Assembly: GCA_023249255.1 (NCBI GenBank) | Contig: JAHFCY010000003.1 | Coordinates: 12,589-39,086, forward strand | Source: Candidatus Lindowiibacteriota bacterium | Lineage (GTDB): Bacteria; Lindowbacteria; 2-12-FULL-62-27 | DNA length: 26,498 nucleotides | Direction of reading: 5' to 3' | Part shown: positions 1-8,173 of the stretch, piece by piece | How the letters are laid out: each line of letters starts with the position of its first letter | Numbering within the stretch: position 1 is the first letter of the stretch | Made by a program: the position numbers and the translations under genes | The notes under the pieces: generated by a model | What the model saw: only the letters and a program-made list of their open reading frames with translations | What the model was told of the DNA's origin: nothing | Databases searched by the model: none

Positions 1-2
1 TG

Positions 3-1535
3 AACATCCAGGCGCGGATTCATGCATGGTCCGACGATCTGCCCCATGCCGAGGCGATCTATCTAAACATTCTTGAAATCAATCCGGCCGACATCGATGC
101 CCGACAGGGTCTGGTTGACGTGCTGGGGTGGCAGGGAAAGTTTGAAGAGGCGCGGGGCGTGTCGGCCCAATTGGTATCGGCGTCGCCGGACGACGAGGTG
201 ATCGCGTCGACCCACGCGCGGATTCTCGGACAGACCGGGAAACACGGGGAGGCCATCGCGTTTTTACAATCCTTTTTGGACAGGCACCCGGACGCTCCGC
301 AGGCTCGGGCTGAACTTTCCAACGAATTCGTCGCGGACAAGCGGTTCGGTGATGCCGTCAACGAACTGCGAAAATCCATCCAGCTCGACGGGAACAACAA
401 GGATAATTATCTGGCGCTTGGGAAACTCTATTCGTGGCAGGACAAAACGGAAGAAGCGGCGGCGCTGTATCAGTCGGTGCTGGATCACGATCCGGAAAAT
501 CTCCACGCTCTCATCGGCCTTGGCAATACCTACCGGTATGCGGGTCTCAAGGTCAAGGCGACGGAATATTACGAACGGGCGCTCGCTGTCGATCCGCGCT
601 CGCTCGCCGCGCAGGATGCGATGCGGCTCATTCGAGAAGCCGGCGCGCCCCAGACCCGGCTCAAATATTCATTCAGCCGTTACGATGACGCCGATCCGCC
701 GAATCGTCCCGTTCAGACAAGAACGTTCGCGGAAGAGCGCAGTGTCGACTATCGCCATTGTCTGTCTCCGGACAACACGCTCCTGTTCAAGTCCGACCGG
801 ACGAATTTGTTCGAGAAGAACAACCAGGCTGTCACCCGCACCTACAGCCTGACGCGCGAATCGCTCTCGGCGCGCTGGAACAGACAGTGGGACGCAAAGT
901 TCTACAGCGTCTTCAGCGCCAGTCTTCACGAGTACCGTCAGGACGCGATCGCGGCGATCAGTCCCCTGCCCGGCAGGAAAAAGCGGGGAGATTATTACGG
1001 GCTTATTCAGTTGAAAGCCGGCCCGGGGCTCACGACCGTGCTTTACTCGCAGGATGACTACATCACGTCGCAGAACAGCGGGAACCTGCAAATCGGCGAC
1101 ATCGCGAGTTTTGACATCACCCATCAGCGCGATGTGGCACCGGGCTTGAGAATCCTGGCCGAAGCCTCCACCGACCGGTTCAGCGTTTCGAGAGCGACGC
1201 GCGAGACCCGCAAGGGCAGTTTGACTTACACGTTTCCGAAGATCGACGGGCTGGGGATCGAGGGTAGTTATAAACGTACAACTGCCTCCATCACGCGGAC
1301 CCGGACAGCGCGGCTGTTCTGGGCGAAATATTATCCCGAAACAAAAATCTACATTTACGCCCATTACAAATACGAATACGAAAGCCTGTTTCACGACGCC
1401 TTTCACGAAGGCGATCTGCTCTATTCCGGCCCTTTGAAAGGCAACACGGAATACACGGCGGAAGTCCGATACACGGACTACTTCAGCGGAGATCAGTCAT
1501 GGGTCGCGACGGGATATATCACCTACACCTATTGA
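3..1535 (+). CDS. TPR / YaiO-like outer-membrane beta-barrel protein (5' partial)
   Basis: The reading frame is open to the left window edge, so the true start lies upstream; an internal GTG at 120 is not needed. The first ~190 visible residues are tetratricopeptide repeats (for example a helix pair around FEEARGVSAQL, then ALGKLYSWQDKTEEAAALYQ and a third around LIGLGNTYRYAG). The remaining ~300 residues alternate polar and aromatic positions in short strands (KIYIYAHYKYEYESLF) and end in TGYITYTY, typical of an outer-membrane barrel with a C-terminal aromatic residue. TPR plus barrel is the architecture of YaiO and of exopolysaccharide exporters such as PgaA and BcsC. As first gene of the exosortase locus it may assist export or anchoring of a polysaccharide. 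The family call is secure at the architecture level; the substrate is unknown. Confidence 0.8.
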   Translation, partial: NIQARIHAWSDDLPHAEAIYLNILEINPADIDARQGLVDVLGWQGKFEEARGVSAQLVSASPDDEVIASTHARILGQTGKHGEAIAFLQSFLDRHPDAPQARAELSNEFVADKRFGDAVNELRKSIQLDGNNKDNYLALGKLYSWQDKTEEAAALYQSVLDHDPENLHALIGLGNTYRYAGLKVKATEYYERALAVDPRSLAAQDAMRLIREAGAPQTRLKYSFSRYDDADPPNRPVQTRTFAEERSVDYRHCLSPDNTLLFKSDRTNLFEKNNQAVTRTYSLTRESLSARWNRQWDAKFYSVFSASLHEYRQDAIAAISPLPGRKKRGDYYGLIQLKAGPGLTTVLYSQDDYITSQNSGNLQIGDIASFDITHQRDVAPGLRILAEASTDRFSVSRATRETRKGSLTYTFPKIDGLGIEGSYKRTTASITRTRTARLFWAKYYPETKIYIYAHYKYEYESLFHDAFHEGDLLYSGPLKGNTEYTAEVRYTDYFSGDQSWVATGYITYTY

Positions 1536-2401
1536 TCGGCCGGCGTTCGAAGGTTGGCGTTCAACGATTGGATATTGTCCTGCTGATCATCGTCCTCGCA
1601 GGGCTCTGGGCCGATCCAAGTCGCGCGGCCGGGCCGCTGGCGTTCGACACGGTTATCGATACGGAGATGAACGGAGGCAGAGTGTTTGTGGCGACTGCGT
1701 CGTTTATCCGTCCGGATGGAGATCGCCTGTACGATCAGCGGACGTTCACCATCCCGCCGGATATTCTCAAAACAGTTGTCGCCGCCTATCTCTGCGTGAC
1801 GGGAGAGTCCGCACGGATCCAGTCGGACTCGGACATTCCGGCATCCGTGTCCGTTCCCGTCCGGTGCATCGCCCGATACCGGAAACACTCGCTGGAAACG
1901 CTGTACCACGACATTTTTCGAATTGATCCTGAGCGCGTCGGCGCGGCCGGCATCACGGTCAAAGGACTCATGTCCGATGCAGTCAATCCGTCCGGGCAAT
2001 TCAAATTTTCGATGGCGTCGGCGACCGTTGTGGTTATCTACAAAAAACCGGAAAAGATTCTGCGGCGAATCCGCTTCTTCGCCGGCCTTTCCAATCCTCC
2101 TCCGGGCGACGTCTACACGTTTTCATTCCCTCGTGTCTCTGAAAAATATCAGCCCATCCGCCTGACCGTCGGCGGCGGACACGGCATCAAGGGGAACGCC
2201 ACAGGCAATGTATTAAACGGCGTCACGTTGTCCGGCCGTGACGACTGGGACGGTTCTTCCGGGCCGATGTGGGATCTGGACACATACGACTTGAAAAAAT
2301 GGTTGTTTGACAACATAATGAAATATCGGTTTGGGATCGATACCATCCTGAACTGGATCTATCCGGAAATACTCATATTTGAGGAGGAGTTGAAATCTTG
2401 A
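1499..2401 (+). CDS. Secreted protein of unknown function (possible DUF3344-like)
   Basis: This 300-aa protein starts at ATG 1499, inside the 3' end of the preceding gene, with GGAG at 1488-1491 seven bases upstream. A long basic n-region is followed by a hydrophobic core (IVLLIIVLAGLWA) and a likely signal peptidase site after SRAA (about residue 44). The mature part is rich in beta-strand and Gly/Asp turns. Near residue 235-265 it carries a DDWDGSSGPMWDLDTYDL stretch resembling secreted jelly-roll proteins of the DUF3344 type; that resemblance is tentative. Its stop overlaps the TTG start of the next gene, so translation is probably coupled to the sorted protein and exosortase. It could be a surface structural protein or an accessory factor of the locus. 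Confidence 0.72.
   Translation: MGRDGIYHLHLLIGRRSKVGVQRLDIVLLIIVLAGLWADPSRAAGPLAFDTVIDTEMNGGRVFVATASFIRPDGDRLYDQRTFTIPPDILKTVVAAYLCVTGESARIQSDSDIPASVSVPVRCIARYRKHSLETLYHDIFRIDPERVGAAGITVKGLMSDAVNPSGQFKFSMASATVVVIYKKPEKILRRIRFFAGLSNPPPGDVYTFSFPRVSEKYQPIRLTVGGGHGIKGNATGNVLNGVTLSGRDDWDGSSGPMWDLDTYDLKKWLFDNIMKYRFGIDTILNWIYPEILIFEEELKS
2381..2387 (+). promoter_or_regulatory. Shine-Dalgarno deciding a TTG start
   Basis: GAGGAGG lies ten bases before TTG 2398, inside the end of the upstream gene. It supports the unusual TTG start and the TTGA stop-start overlap of the sorted small protein. Confidence 0.7.
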
Positions 2402-2727
2402 AACGATTCCGCGTGTGGAGTTGGGGTCTATTGATCTGTATGACCGTGATGTCGGCTTCGCTGATTTCGGTGGGTGTATTCCGCGCGGCGAATGCGTTTG
2501 CGAATTCGGAAGACAAGGAGGAGAAGAAGGAAGGAAACGAATCTGAAAAGGACGAGAAAGACGCCGACAAAGGGGAGAAGGGCGAAGATCACGGGGATAA
2601 CGACGACAAAGATAACTCAGGGAAGGTTCCTCCGAGCGCGCCGGAACTTCCCGGAGTCGTGATGATCCTGTCGGCCGCCGGAGCGCTGGGCGCGGGATAT
2701 CTGATCCGAAAACGCCGCAAGGCTTGA
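2398..2727 (+). CDS. Small charged protein with PEP-CTERM-like sorting signal (likely exosortase substrate)
   Basis: This 109-aa protein has an N-terminal signal peptide (hydrophobic LLICMTVMSASLISVGVF, cleavage probably after ANA near residue 37). A ~35-residue mature segment consists almost entirely of Lys, Glu, Asp and Gly, with Asn. The tail has PELP, a ~17-residue hydrophobic helix (VVMILSAAGALGAGYLI) and the basic end RKRRKA. A Pro-Glu motif, a transmembrane segment and a terminal Arg/Lys cluster together form the tripartite PEP-CTERM type signal that exosortases cleave. The PELP variant differs from the common VPEP and VPEID forms. The gene directly precedes the exosortase and overlaps its TTG start. 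The mature product would be a highly charged surface peptide of about 35-45 residues, possibly modified or polysaccharide-associated. Confidence 0.8.
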   Translation: MKRFRVWSWGLLICMTVMSASLISVGVFRAANAFANSEDKEEKKEGNESEKDEKDADKGEKGEDHGDNDDKDNSGKVPPSAPELPGVVMILSAAGALGAGYLIRKRRKA

Positions 2728-3536
2728 GTTCCCGCTCGCGCGCGGCCACCGCGTGTCTGCTTCATGCCGGATTGATCCTTTTTTTCCGCGATGTGTTTGT
2801 CTGGTACGGATTAAATTCCCTCAAAAATCCCTATTACAATTTTTCCCTGTTTTACATCGGTCTCTGGCTTGCGGCCCAGTTTATTCTCAAAATTGAATCC
2901 CGCTCCGCGGATCGTCCGGTTGCGGGTCTGCTCCTGACGTGTGCCGCCTGGTCGGCCTATATAATATGGAAGGGACCGTATATTTCCGCCGTCTGTTTTC
3001 TGTCGACGTCGATGCTGATCATGCGGTGGGCGTCACCGCCCGCGTGCCGGCGGATCGACGGACTTTACACAGCCGTATTCCTGACCCTGCCGTTTCCCTG
3101 CTATGTTGAAGTCTTATCGGCTCTGCAGATGTTCACCCTGCGCGAGTCGCTGGCCTTGTGCCGCGGTTTCGGTTGGACGTTTGATCATCAGGGATCCCTT
3201 GTGTTTTTGAGGGACGGGCCGGTTCGGATTGCCGCCGCATGTTCCGGATTTCAGTCCCTTGTTGTTTTCCTGGCCCTGGCCGGCATGCTCGGGTGTTTTT
3301 TACGGCTTGCGCTGCCCGGCAAATTTCTCATGCTGATCTCGGCGCTGGTCATTGCCATCGCCTTCAACATCGCCCGCGTTTTCGCGATGCTTCTTGTCGG
3401 GAACCACTGGAGCGTGGCCGCCGCGGAGGAATTCTGGCACGGGGTTTCCGCGTGGTTGTTTTACGCGGGCGCGCTGGGTAGCATGTCGGGCGTCGGGTTG
3501 TGGTTGAGGAATCGCCGCAGACTGACGATCTCTTAG
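2724..3536 (+). CDS. Exosortase (EpsH/Xrt family transmembrane transpeptidase)
   Basis: This is a 270-aa polytopic membrane protein with about 7-8 hydrophobic segments. The family's catalytic residues are all visible: Cys173 in AAACSGFQSL, Arg218 in FNIARVFAM, and His239 in EFWHGVSAWLFY. Exosortases cut C-terminal sorting signals such as PEP-CTERM at the inner membrane, and the encoded substrate is the neighbour just upstream. The start is TTG 2724, overlapping the preceding TGA; a TTG start with a one-codon-register overlap is also used by the preceding gene. The family is certain from the motif trio; the subtype is not assignable by eye. Confidence 0.93.
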   Translation: MSSRSRAATACLLHAGLILFFRDVFVWYGLNSLKNPYYNFSLFYIGLWLAAQFILKIESRSADRPVAGLLLTCAAWSAYIIWKGPYISAVCFLSTSMLIMRWASPPACRRIDGLYTAVFLTLPFPCYVEVLSALQMFTLRESLALCRGFGWTFDHQGSLVFLRDGPVRIAAACSGFQSLVVFLALAGMLGCFLRLALPGKFLMLISALVIAIAFNIARVFAMLLVGNHWSVAAAEEFWHGVSAWLFYAGALGSMSGVGLWLRNRRRLTIS

Positions 3537-3548
3537 AATGCGCCGGCG

Positions 3549-5525
3549 GTGCTGAAACGCCGGTTGAGGCGGCGAAGCGGGATGGCGGGACGCGCGGGTT
3601 TCTGGCTTGTTTTTCTCTGGTCTGTTCAAATTGCCGGTCCGGCGTCTGCAGGCCGGACGTTCACCTCCATCTGCGACGTAAATTCGTATTTTTACACCGA
3701 CCACGAGTCACGTCTGACGATGTCGTCAGATCTGTTTTACCGGAACAACTTCCAGCGCATCCCGTTGCAATTCGGGTCATGGAAAGCCGCGCAGTTGGAC
3801 CAAAAGACCGATCCCTATGTCAGTACGTGGCTCTATACGGACAATTCGACCGGCGCCGAGGTTTATTTCATGATGGTTCACGGCGCGATCGAAAGTGATT
3901 TTCATATTCCGGAAGTCTGCTACATTGACGACGGTTGGTCTCTGGACGAACGGAAATTCAAAATGATCGCGCATGGCGCCGACGCCATGCAAGTCAAATA
4001 CGTTCGCGCAACATACGGGGCCGAGGTCCACCACATCTATTATTTTTTTCTGTGGAAAAACGCCGCCCGACAGACTGCCTCCGACGGCGCCTATATGTTT
4101 CGCGTCTCCGTTCGCGGCGCCACCGCAGGTTCGCAAACACCCGACGCAATTTTCGCAAATTTTCTGACGGCGTTGAGCGGAACGCAATTCGGGGAGACCG
4201 AATCCGCAACGGCAATTTATCCGACGCGGTTGGTCAGGGAGAGATTCAAATCCGCGGCGGTCGGATCGGTGCGTCGTATTGAGTCGATGTCACAGCTTGA
4301 ATCTTTTCTTCTCGGGCAGATGGTCCCCAATCCGACCGTCCCCTCGCCGGCATCCGTGCGCCGCGGCCTGATCCTGTCATACAATCAGTCTCCTGGCGCG
4401 CCCGGATACCGTTACACCTTTTCGCGTTCCTCCATCTACGACGACGCCGTTGCGGTCGTTGCGCTGACGATGCTGGACCGCTCCCGGGAGGCGTCCCTGA
4501 TCATCAACGGGATGATGCGCAGTGCCCGTCCAAACGGCGATCTCTGGTTCGAACTGAACACCCACAACACCTGGCCGGACGAAAAAGACAGCGATGGCGC
4601 GATCATCCGAACCGGCGCGAGTTCGTGGGCCGGGTACGCGGTCTGCTACCACATTCTCGCGGCGCTGTCGAAAAATCCGAATGCGCTGAACGATGACGCA
4701 ATCCTCGCAGATTATCTTCATTTCGCCCGGAGGATTGCAGCCGGCGTGATGTGGCGGCAGATTCGCAATCCTGCGGATCCGCGCAACGGGCTGGTGACCG
4801 GCGGCGCCGGCTCGTACACGTTGGACACCGTGAACGGCGAGTTGCAGGAAACCTACAGGCTGGGCGAAGTCGCCTGGTGCAGTACGGAGCACAACATTGA
4901 CGCCTTCTTTTTCCTCCGGGATCTTGCCTACATCACCGGGGACGACACCTTCTCGATTGCCGCGGACATGATCCGGCAGGGACTGCTCGGAAATTTGAAT
5001 CCGTCTTCGGGTCAGTTCAACCGGGGATTGAGCGCAACCGGTCCGGACACCGTCATGGCGCTGGACTGCGCGTCGTGGGGCGCGATGTTTCTGGAGGCCA
5101 TCGGGAAACGCGGCCCTGCGTCGTCGGCGTTGGCGTCGGCGGTCCGATACGAGAATCGTTCCGCCGGCATTTCGGGTTACCGGCCGTATTTTGATCTGCC
5201 AGTCTACGAGGACACAGCCGCGCAGTCGCGATTTTTCAGCCGGACCCCCGATCTTACGTGGAGGGATTATTCGATGGTCTGGTCCGAGGGATCGCTTGGC
5301 GTGGCGCTGGCATCCGCGCGACTCGGAAAGGAACGTGCTGCGGAGGAAATTCTGAACAACATGCTTGATCCGAAAATGAATATTGGCGGCGGAATCCGGT
5401 ATGCGGACAAAGAATTGCAGTATCAGTTTTCGTCATCGCCGTCCGCCATAGGGACCGCGTGGGCGATTCTGACCGGAAAAAAACTGGAAGGCGGATTTCT
5501 GCCGGATCTGTTCTGGAGTCCTTAG
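3549..5525 (+). CDS. EpsI-like domain fused to six-hairpin glycosidase-like domain
   Basis: This 658-aa protein has a GTG start at 3549 (alternative ATG 3582). A signal peptide or membrane anchor is followed at about residues 60-220 by an EpsI/DUF3485-type region: WLYTDNSTGAEVYFMMVHG, then HIPEVC (His119-Cys124) and GW at 129-130, the conserved histidine/cysteine signature of exosortase-associated EpsI. Residues ~240-658 form a helical repeat region with YDDA (297-300), LWFELNTHNTWP, and WCSTEHNIDAFFFLRDLA (443-460), which looks like an (alpha/alpha)6 glycosidase or epimerase fold. EpsI normally stands alone or is fused to the exosortase, so this combination is unusual. It probably trims or remodels a polysaccharide linked to the exosortase pathway. 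The EpsI call is strong; enzyme activity of the C-terminal domain is inferred only. Confidence 0.75.
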   Translation: MLKRRLRRRSGMAGRAGFWLVFLWSVQIAGPASAGRTFTSICDVNSYFYTDHESRLTMSSDLFYRNNFQRIPLQFGSWKAAQLDQKTDPYVSTWLYTDNSTGAEVYFMMVHGAIESDFHIPEVCYIDDGWSLDERKFKMIAHGADAMQVKYVRATYGAEVHHIYYFFLWKNAARQTASDGAYMFRVSVRGATAGSQTPDAIFANFLTALSGTQFGETESATAIYPTRLVRERFKSAAVGSVRRIESMSQLESFLLGQMVPNPTVPSPASVRRGLILSYNQSPGAPGYRYTFSRSSIYDDAVAVVALTMLDRSREASLIINGMMRSARPNGDLWFELNTHNTWPDEKDSDGAIIRTGASSWAGYAVCYHILAALSKNPNALNDDAILADYLHFARRIAAGVMWRQIRNPADPRNGLVTGGAGSYTLDTVNGELQETYRLGEVAWCSTEHNIDAFFFLRDLAYITGDDTFSIAADMIRQGLLGNLNPSSGQFNRGLSATGPDTVMALDCASWGAMFLEAIGKRGPASSALASAVRYENRSAGISGYRPYFDLPVYEDTAAQSRFFSRTPDLTWRDYSMVWSEGSLGVALASARLGKERAAEEILNNMLDPKMNIGGGIRYADKELQYQFSSSPSAIGTAWAILTGKKLEGGFLPDLFWSP

Positions 5526-5545
5526 AAGTCATTTCATCATGGAGT

Positions 5546-6388
5546 TCAGACTGCCAGCGCGGTGAGCATTTGATGGAGTTCGTTCAATCGCGAAGCGTCG
5601 TTCAGTTCGGCGTAGACGGCCTGAAGATTTCGAAGCATTCGGGCGATGATTTCCCGGTTGTCCACGCGTGGAAAAGGGTCAACGCCATCCGGCAGAGTCC
5701 CGATGAGACGTTTGGCCTGATCATCTTTTAAAAAAAGTCCGCCACCGTAACAATCGACATAGGTTGTCTGGCCGTTATCCTCGACGGCCAGCATGAATCG
5801 TCTGGGAGAGCCGATCGGCAGAAGCGGGAGAGACATTCGTCCGGCGACGAGGAGCGTCAGAAGCGAAAGCGTGATGGGGATGCCTTTACGCCGTTCGACG
5901 ACCGCCGCGAGGAAGCTGTTGGCGGGATCCATGTGGTTGTCCTCATTTCCGGAAAATCCGATTTCTTCAAACAGGTAGCGACAGAGGGAGCGCGCCGATT
6001 CGATCGGACGCTCACGCAGATCCGCGCGTGTGATCGAATCGGTCAGATGTCCGGCATAGGCATCGAGTTTGAGTTTCGCCCGCGAGACCGAACGATCCGG
6101 TTCGCCCCACGTTGAAATCAAAAACGCGCCGGTCTCAAGATCAACCCGGTCAGCCGGCCACGATGCCATTTGAAGAAATTGATCCATCGCCCGCAGGCGC
6201 TGAGCGTGCAGAATCGCCGGCGGAGTTGAATTCCCAAACCGCCGCCGCCATTCACCCGAGAGATCCGCCAGCCGTTCGTCCGAAGCGCGTTTCAGTTGTT
6301 CCGCGAGGGAGAGAACGACGTCCGGATCGTCGTCCTCAAGGAGTTTCAGGATGGCCTCCGTCTGCGCATCGCGCGATTCGGATGTCAT
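5546..6388 (-). CDS. SirB1-like transglutaminase-fold protein
   Basis: This 280-aa protein has the SirB1/transglutaminase-like core at about residues 125-215: a DPANSFLAAVVERRKGIPIT segment, then LPLLPIGSPRRFMLA and YVDCYGGGLFLKDD. In the family this fold has often lost strict protease function; members are of unclear biochemical role and often sit near peptidoglycan or LPS genes. The ATG at 6388 is chosen because it overlaps the stop of the upstream heptosyltransferase (ATGA); the open frame further upstream translates unlike the family and overlaps that gene. It is convergent with the exosortase operon, with 20 bp between the two stops and no clear terminator. Confidence 0.85.
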   Translation of the reverse strand: MTSESRDAQTEAILKLLEDDDPDVVLSLAEQLKRASDERLADLSGEWRRRFGNSTPPAILHAQRLRAMDQFLQMASWPADRVDLETGAFLISTWGEPDRSVSRAKLKLDAYAGHLTDSITRADLRERPIESARSLCRYLFEEIGFSGNEDNHMDPANSFLAAVVERRKGIPITLSLLTLLVAGRMSLPLLPIGSPRRFMLAVEDNGQTTYVDCYGGGLFLKDDQAKRLIGTLPDGVDPFPRVDNREIIARMLRNLQAVYAELNDASRLNELHQMLTALAV

Positions 6389-7425
6389 GAGCGTGATTTC
6401 GATTCGCCGAGAAGTTCCCGGCACGCCTGAACGACTTCGTCCGGTTGGATATCTTCCAGACAACGCGAGCGTTTGGTTCCAGCACAGCCATCCTTGCCGC
6501 AGGGACAGCATGACCATCCGAGGCGCTGGATGGACCGATAGGGTACCTGCCAGGGCCGCCATTCGGTCTGACCCGACGGGCCGAAGAGGACGACCACGGG
6601 CGTGCGGACGGCGCTGGCAATGTGGACCGGCGCGCTATCCACGCCGACGAAAATTTTTGCGCGCTGGATGAGTGCGGCGAGCATGAGGAGCGAAGTTTCT
6701 CCCGCCAGAGATAAGGGTTTGATTTTACAAAGATCGAGAATTCGACGGACCCTGGATATCTCGGTTTCAGACGGACCGGAGGTGACGACTGGCCGGAGAT
6801 TCAGCGTGCGTTCGACCCCGTCAAGAAATGCCGCGTTGCCATCGTCTGTCCAGCACTTGAACATCCAGCGGGATGCGGGATGAAGAAGCAGAATCGGCTC
6901 GTTGTCCCCGACCCCGGCCCGTCGCAGAAGCGATTCGGCGCGCTCACGCGCCTCGTCCGGAATGGAGAGCTGAAGGGGTGGATCGGCGGACAAATCGTGA
7001 GCCGCATCCGCCAGTTCCACCAATTCGAGATTGGCCGTGACGGTGTGCGCCGTTCCCATGGCGCGCGCTTGAGTGTAAAAGGGCCATACAGGAACCCGTT
7101 TTCGAAATCGGTAGCCGATCCGCCGGGGCGCTCCGCTGATCATGCCCCAGAGCGCGCTTTGAGTGTCCCATGAAAAATCAACGACGAGATCGTACGATCT
7201 CTGACGGATCCGTCGGGCCAGCCGGAGGCGTTCGGTGTAATCGGATGGAAATTCAAACACCTCATCGACAAGCGACCAGGCGCGAAAGATGTCCGCCCCG
7301 CCGCCTTTTTGGGGAACCAGATAGGTCAGATGCGCGCCCGGATAACGTTTTTTCAGCGCCGCAAGCGCAGGCGTCGCCAGCAGGTTGTCGCCGACGTGTT
7401 TAAGTTTGATCGCGAGGATGTTCAT
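6385..7425 (-). CDS. Glycosyltransferase family 9 heptosyltransferase (WaaQ/RfaQ-like)
   Basis: This ~346-aa GT-B enzyme has an N-terminal IKLKHVGDNLLATPALAALK motif that is diagnostic for ADP-heptose:LPS heptosyltransferases. The C-terminal half has LLHPASRWMFKCW, FVGVDSAPVHIASA and VVVLFGPSGQTEWRPW, the donor-binding region of the family. A cysteine cluster (CCPCGKDGC, then RCL) near the end matches the RfaQ/heptosyltransferase III subgroup. It adds heptose or a related sugar to the LPS core on the cytoplasmic face of the inner membrane. Two in-frame ATGs exist (7431 and 7425). Neither has a clear Shine-Dalgarno; a -10-like TATAAA overlapping the first favours 7425. It is translationally coupled to the SirB1-like gene by an ATGA overlap. 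Confidence 0.9.
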   Translation of the reverse strand: MNILAIKLKHVGDNLLATPALAALKKRYPGAHLTYLVPQKGGGADIFRAWSLVDEVFEFPSDYTERLRLARRIRQRSYDLVVDFSWDTQSALWGMISGAPRRIGYRFRKRVPVWPFYTQARAMGTAHTVTANLELVELADAAHDLSADPPLQLSIPDEARERAESLLRRAGVGDNEPILLLHPASRWMFKCWTDDGNAAFLDGVERTLNLRPVVTSGPSETEISRVRRILDLCKIKPLSLAGETSLLMLAALIQRAKIFVGVDSAPVHIASAVRTPVVVLFGPSGQTEWRPWQVPYRSIQRLGWSCCPCGKDGCAGTKRSRCLEDIQPDEVVQACRELLGESKSRS

Positions 7426-7430
7426 GCCCA

Positions 7431-7460
7431 TTTATACCAAATCAAACCCCTGCCGGTCAG
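7431..7460 (-). promoter_or_regulatory. Candidate promoter giving a near-leaderless heptosyltransferase mRNA
   Basis: On the minus strand CTGACC (7460-7455), an 18-nt gap and TATAAA (7436-7431) resemble a -35/-10 pair. The expected transcription start falls within a base or two of ATG 7425, and no Shine-Dalgarno precedes either ATG. The -35 matches consensus at 4 of 6 positions, so this is tentative. Confidence 0.35.
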
Positions 7461-7500
7461 ATACGGGCGCACGGGCGCACGACGGAATTTTGAGTACGGA

Positions 7501-8127
7501 CTACTTCGACTTCGCGTCCTTGGAGTCCTTCATTTCCTTCTTCTGAATCCCCTCGATTTCAAGGGTGATCTTCACGTCCTCGCCCACGGTCGCTCCGCCG
7601 GCTTCGAGCGCCTTGTTCCAGACGATGCCGTAGTCCTTGCGGTTGATGGTGGTGGTCGCCGAAAATCCGGCCCGGATATTTCCGCCCGGATCGGTGATGG
7701 TCCCGCCGGCCTCGGCATCGAGCGTCACGGATTTGGTCACGCCGTGCAGGGTCAGATCTCCGGCGATTTTGAAATGGTCCTTTTTGACATCTTTGATTTC
7801 CCGGCTGACGAACAGAACGTCCGGAAATTTTTCAACATCGAAAAAATCGGCGCTGCGAAGATGTCCGTCGCGTTTTTCGTTGTCGGTGTTGATGCCGGCC
7901 GCGTCGATTTTGGCCTCGGCTTTGGACGCTTTCAGATTTTTTGGATCATATGAAAACGATCCGGAAAATTTGCCGAACCGTCCGGTGACACTGCTGACCA
8001 CCATGTGCCGGATCTTGAACGATACACTGCTGTGCGCCGGGTCGATCGCATAGTCGGCGGCCCAGGTCGCCGAAGCGACAAGCAACGCCAGAACCGTAAC
8101 AAAGCAGATGAGATTTGATCGTGTCAT
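7501..8127 (-). CDS. YceI-family periplasmic lipid-binding-like protein
   Basis: This 208-aa protein has a clear signal peptide (NLICFVTVLALLVASATWA, cleavage before ADYAIDPAHS). The mature protein is a complete YceI domain: YAIDPAHSSVSFKIRHMVVS, GRFGKFSGSFSYDP, a DGHLRSADFFDVEKFP stretch, GDLTLHGVTKSV and NRKDYGIVW. YceI proteins are lipocalin-like barrels that bind isoprenoid or polyprenyl lipids in the periplasm. The C-terminus carries a lysine/aspartate tail (KKEMKDSKDAKSK) beyond the domain. AAAGGATGG about 12 bases upstream of ATG 8127 is a plausible ribosome site. Length and motifs are normal for the family. Confidence 0.94.
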   Translation of the reverse strand: MTRSNLICFVTVLALLVASATWAADYAIDPAHSSVSFKIRHMVVSSVTGRFGKFSGSFSYDPKNLKASKAEAKIDAAGINTDNEKRDGHLRSADFFDVEKFPDVLFVSREIKDVKKDHFKIAGDLTLHGVTKSVTLDAEAGGTITDPGGNIRAGFSATTTINRKDYGIVWNKALEAGGATVGEDVKITLEIEGIQKKEMKDSKDAKSK

Positions 8128-8173
8128 GTGAAATCACCATCCTTTTTGAATAATTGTCCGGCTGACTACTGAC

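Noticed and set aside
669-1406. 245-codon open frame on the - strand
   Set aside because: Opposite to the barrel domain of the outer-membrane protein, which has clear beta-barrel pattern.
6389-6562. Upstream extension of the SirB1-like protein
   Set aside because: The extra 58 codons overlap the heptosyltransferase gene in another frame; the ATGA overlap at 6388 gives the normal family start.
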